In this document: positions 61,187 to 64,000 of the stretch, one piece after another
How the letters are laid out: every line of letters starts with the position of its first letter
How positions within the stretch are numbered: the stretch's first letter is position 1
Assembly: GCA_017304655.1 (NCBI GenBank)
Contig: JAFKLY010000003.1
Span: forward strand, 620,001 to 684,000
DNA from: Sphingomonas sp.
Lineage (GTDB): Bacteria; Pseudomonadota; Alphaproteobacteria; Sphingomonadales; Sphingomonadaceae
DNA length: 64,000 nucleotides
Reading direction: 5' to 3'
Program-made: the position numbers and the translations under genes
Notes under the pieces: model-generated
The model's input: only the letters and a program-made list of their open reading frames with translations
What the model was told of the DNA's origin: nothing
Database searches by the model: none

Positions 61187-62468
61187 TGCCGCCTTTGCCG
61201 CGATAGCCGGCCCAATAGCGCGGCTCGAAGCCGAGGCCGATCAGGGCACAGACCGCCGCGACCACAGTGACGACGATCAGCGGGATGGTGAAACCGCCGG
61301 TCCTGTCCACGCCGAACCCGATGGCCCAGATGCCCGCCGAGGCACCGAGATGGAACGCCGCGTTGAGAAAGGCGATGACCTGCGCGATCGGCTTGATACC
61401 GTACAGATGACGCGCCAGCACCGGTGCCTGCACGATCACGCCGCCATGGGAGAGCCCGCGCACCACGGTGAACATCAGGAACGTGACCATGCCGGAGAGC
61501 GGAAAGGTGAGCAGCACCGCCACGCCGCACAGGGCCCAGCAGGCCGCCACGCCCTTGGTCGAAAAGCGATCGAACACCCAGCCGAACATGATCTTGCCGA
61601 CGCCGGAGAGCACCAGCACGATAGTGAAGCCCAATGCGCCCAGATAGGCGCCGAGATTGGCGTGCCGCTCCACCAGCAGCGGCACATATTCGTTCACGCC
61701 ATTGCTGATCGCGCCGGAGAGGGCCGTGGCGATGATGAGCAGGATGAACTGGCGGCTCCTGATGAGCGTGCGGAACTCCGGCCCCGCATCGGTCGCCATC
61801 GCAGCCGAGCGCGCGCCCTTGGCGCCGACCGGGCCGGGATCGATCTCCTCGGCCGTCCAGCCATAGGCTTGCGGCGTCTCCCGGAACAGGAAGATGGCGG
61901 AGGAGGCGACGAAGACCAGCACCAGCAAACCGGCGGCAGCCATGGTCGCATGCCAGCCGAAATGCTCGCGCCCATAGGCCGTAGCCAGCGGCACGACGGC
62001 GCCCGCAACCGCGCCGCCAAGCATGGCAAGGCCGGTCATGCGGCCGAGACTGCCCGAATACCATTTGGCCAGCGTCACCTGAATGGCGATGAGACTGAGG
62101 ATCGAGGCAAAGCCGGACAGCGCGGCGAGCGCATAATAGACCGGCAGATTGTTCACGAAATAGAGCAGGAACGTCGCGACGCCGACGACCATGACGGACT
62201 GGACGAACACCCGCTTCAGCCCGAACCGGACGATCAGGCCACCGGCGAACAGGCCGCCGACCGCCGAGACCGCCGACTTGATCGCCATGAAGCTGGTCGT
62301 CTGGCTGATCGTCCAGCCCATGTCCTTGGCAATCGAGCCATACATGATGGGCATCATCATGGAGACGCCGGCCAGCGCGATGCCCCAGACCAGAAAGCCG
62401 GTCAGGATGTTCATCCAGGCATAGCGCCGCATCGTCCTGATGGATGGGCGACCGTCCTCACTCATCAT
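61179..62468 (-). CDS. MFS transporter, OFA/MCT-like
   Basis: This 429-residue transporter has 12 hydrophobic segments in two halves. Recognisable parts are AVGGLFAGGLIVRFGLKRVF (the conserved loop after helix 2) and KIMFGWVFDRFSTKGV between helices 8 and 9, with a long central cytosolic loop. The layout is that of the monocarboxylate/oxalate-formate antiporter-like group. It is the first gene of the minus-strand operon and probably imports the substrate. A dyad-rich region lies just upstream. Confidence 0.88.
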   Translation of the reverse strand: MMSEDGRPSIRTMRRYAWMNILTGFLVWGIALAGVSMMMPIMYGSIAKDMGWTISQTTSFMAIKSAVSAVGGLFAGGLIVRFGLKRVFVQSVMVVGVATFLLYFVNNLPVYYALAALSGFASILSLIAIQVTLAKWYSGSLGRMTGLAMLGGAVAGAVVPLATAYGREHFGWHATMAAAGLLVLVFVASSAIFLFRETPQAYGWTAEEIDPGPVGAKGARSAAMATDAGPEFRTLIRSRQFILLIIATALSGAISNGVNEYVPLLVERHANLGAYLGALGFTIVLVLSGVGKIMFGWVFDRFSTKGVAACWALCGVAVLLTFPLSGMVTFLMFTVVRGLSHGGVIVQAPVLARHLYGIKPIAQVIAFLNAAFHLGASAGIWAIGFGVDRTGGFTIPLIVVTVVAAVCALIGLGFEPRYWAGYRGKGGNV

Positions 62469-62639
62469 CCGTTCCTCTCCCAGTCAGTGGAGCGATGGCC
62501 GCAGGGCCACGGCACACGCATTGTCCCCCACCCGCCGGCCGAGGCATATCGTTCTTTTGAACAGAACATCGTTCTCTTATTTTGAGAGCAATGATCTGTC
62601 AATCGCGCAAATGGCCGAAGGCCAAGGCAAACAGGGGCA
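62469..62639 (-). promoter_or_regulatory. Operator/promoter region of the catabolic operon
   Basis: The region contains the dyad GTTCTTTTGAAC (62551-62562), immediately followed by AGAAC, and then ATCGTTCTC with GAGAGCAATGAT as an imperfect second dyad (62568-62596). Such GTTC/GAAC dyads resemble IclR-type operators. They lie about 80-125 bases upstream of the MFS start, where a regulator would act. Confidence 0.5.
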
Positions 62640-64000
62640 TCAGCCACCCCGGCTGGATGGCCAGATGCCGTGATTGCCGGGCGACAGAATGCCTGCCGGA
62701 TCGAGCGCGTCCTTGATCCGCGTGTAGGTCCGCCGCATCGCGTGATCGTTGAAGTCGAAGGTCGCAGCGACCTCGTCGGCAAGCGCGACATGCGCACGAT
62801 AAGGCGCGCATCCCCATTCCGCCGCACGGGCATAGAGCTCGCGGATCGCGGCGCGCGCTGCCTGCACCCGCGCCGGATCGGACGCGTCGAACATCAACAT
62901 GCACGCCGCGACCATGCTGCGCGGATTGAGCAGCATCCCAACCGGGCCGAGCAGGCCATGTTTGGCCGCAACCTCACGCACCGCCTTGTCCAGCCGCAGT
63001 GCCGCTTCGCCCGTATTGGGCAGCACCGGGGAGAAATCCATGTGCCCAAAGCCGGGGCCGAAGACAGCGCGCAGGCGCTCCAGCAGAACCTGATTCGGAA
63101 TGCCCGCGGAAATATAATCGCGCGGTTCGACCTCATCCGGCCCGGCCGTGCCGGGATAAGTACGCAGTTCCAGCTCCGCGCCGTCAATCGCCGTGAGCGC
63201 CTCTTCCAGCACCTTTCGGCGCAACGCGACCATGTCCGCGCGGCCATAAAGGCCGATGCGCACATTCCATCGGCCGGGGCGAAGCACGGTCTTGAGGTTG
63301 CGCATGGTGAAGGGCTCCACGCCGTCATCCAGCGCACCATCGTCATCCGGCGTGGCGACGATCATCGGGACGCCCTGCAGCACGCCCTCCAGCAGCAGCG
63401 AGCGCAGCACATCCAGCAGCGGCCCGATGTCCTCCTGCCGATCGCAACGGATGGTGCCGATCGAGAAAATCTCCGGGCGGGGCATCAGCCAGAGACCGGC
63501 CTTGGTCACGATGCCGAAATTGGACTGCTTGAAAATCTCGTCCAGCGCCGGGCCGAAACCCCGGCGATGACGCGACCAGAGCGGGCTGTTGGAAATCGCG
63601 CCCTGGCCGGTGCGCAGCAGTTCGCCATTGGCCAGCACCACTTCCAGCCCGCACAGCGCGGAGGCGTGGTCGCCATGGACATTATAGCCCATACCATGCT
63701 CCAGCCCGTTGCCGATGATGCTGCCCCAGCCCAGATCGGGCACGGACATCATCAGCGGTACATCTTCGTCGCGCAACGCCTTGTAAAGCTGCGCGAAGGA
63801 GACGCCCGGCTCGATCAGCACATGCCCCTGGCGCGCATCGATATCGAGGATGCGGTTCATCCGGCGCAGGTTGAGGACGACCGTCTGGTCCAGCACGGGC
63901 GCCGAGCCGCCATAGCCATAATTGCGGCCCATCGACGAGGTCCAGAGGGGGAGCGCCAGCTCAGCCGCCAGTCGTACGGCGGCCTGGACCTGCTCGACGC
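62640..64000 (-). CDS. PCMH/VAO-type FAD-binding oxidoreductase, second copy (partial)
   Basis: The 5' end is cut by the window edge: the frame stays open to 63998 with VEQVQAAVRLAAELALPLWTSSMGRNYGYGG in frame before the first internal Met. The family motifs are those of the other copy: GHVLIEPGVSFAQLYKALRDEDVPLMMSVPDLGWGSIIGNGLEHGMGYNVHGDH and FKQSNFGIVTKAGLWLMPRPE, ending LDPAGILSPGNHGI. The two copies are clearly related but diverged, suggesting different substrates. No cytochrome c gene is adjacent in the visible part. Confidence 0.85.
   Translation of the reverse strand, partial: VEQVQAAVRLAAELALPLWTSSMGRNYGYGGSAPVLDQTVVLNLRRMNRILDIDARQGHVLIEPGVSFAQLYKALRDEDVPLMMSVPDLGWGSIIGNGLEHGMGYNVHGDHASALCGLEVVLANGELLRTGQGAISNSPLWSRHRRGFGPALDEIFKQSNFGIVTKAGLWLMPRPEIFSIGTIRCDRQEDIGPLLDVLRSLLLEGVLQGVPMIVATPDDDGALDDGVEPFTMRNLKTVLRPGRWNVRIGLYGRADMVALRRKVLEEALTAIDGAELELRTYPGTAGPDEVEPRDYISAGIPNQVLLERLRAVFGPGFGHMDFSPVLPNTGEAALRLDKAVREVAAKHGLLGPVGMLLNPRSMVAACMLMFDASDPARVQAARAAIRELYARAAEWGCAPYRAHVALADEVAATFDFNDHAMRRTYTRIKDALDPAGILSPGNHGIWPSSRGG

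Overview
The window is chromosomal DNA of an alphaproteobacterium, most likely a member of the Sphingomonadales. The base composition is G+C-rich. The evidence is gene content: RcdA (DUF1465) beside two DUF465 genes, TamA/TamB, a TonB receptor paired with a beta-propeller phytase, PEP-CTERM proteins ending in VPEPA..W..MI..G, and catabolic genes for aromatic-type substrates. Genus cannot be fixed from sequence reading alone. No rRNA, tRNA or CRISPR array was seen.

Layout. 0-2 kb: glnB-glnA nitrogen assimilation operon ending in a strong terminator. 2-3.4 kb: a MarR regulator and a 2,4'-dihydroxyacetophenone dioxygenase-like cupin. 3.5-9.8 kb: tamA-tamB outer-membrane translocation module. 9.9-11.2 kb: rcdA and two DUF465 genes. 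11.4-14.1 kb: sdhCDA, without sdhB. 14.15-17.5 kb: an accessory island with an IS427-type IS5 element using a -1 frameshift, a small membrane protein and an A+T-rich orphan reverse transcriptase (RT) of the defence/UG type. GTTAGTACC-like repeats flank it. 17.7-22 kb: soluble chemoreceptor, prmA, aqpZ, dienelactone hydrolase. 22-28.2 kb: a ligA-recN-bamD block carrying two small-nuclease cassettes bounded by inverted palindromes (a decayed GIY-YIG gene and an intact DUF559 gene). 28.5-29.7 kb: two paralogous winged-helix-like regulators.

30-44 kb is the translation/RNA core: rimP-nusA-(tautomerase)-ylxR-infB-rbfA and truB-rpsO-pnp, all on the minus strand. They are separated by about 4 kb of unrelated genes (tdk, YceI, DUF2239, DUF6491, a PEP-CTERM protein). 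44.6-50.6 kb: a second PEP-CTERM protein, a PQQ-type sugar dehydrogenase lipoprotein and a phytase/TonB-receptor pair for phosphate-ester use.

50.8-64 kb is a catabolic cluster. It holds a TetR regulator, a phytoene-desaturase-like FAD oxidoreductase and an AstD-like aldehyde dehydrogenase on the plus strand. Facing them is a minus-strand operon of MFS transporter, TauE/SafE permease, PCMH/VAO-type flavoprotein, cytochrome c, a small Tat protein, GMC oxidoreductase and aldehyde dehydrogenase. A second PCMH/VAO-type flavoprotein runs off the right edge. The set fits oxidation of a phenolic side chain with electron transfer to cytochrome c, followed by alcohol and aldehyde oxidation; the substrate is not identifiable here.

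The best candidate for an undescribed system is the RT with its structured upstream non-coding region (15.7-17.5 kb). Next are the two palindrome-bounded nuclease cassettes near ligA.
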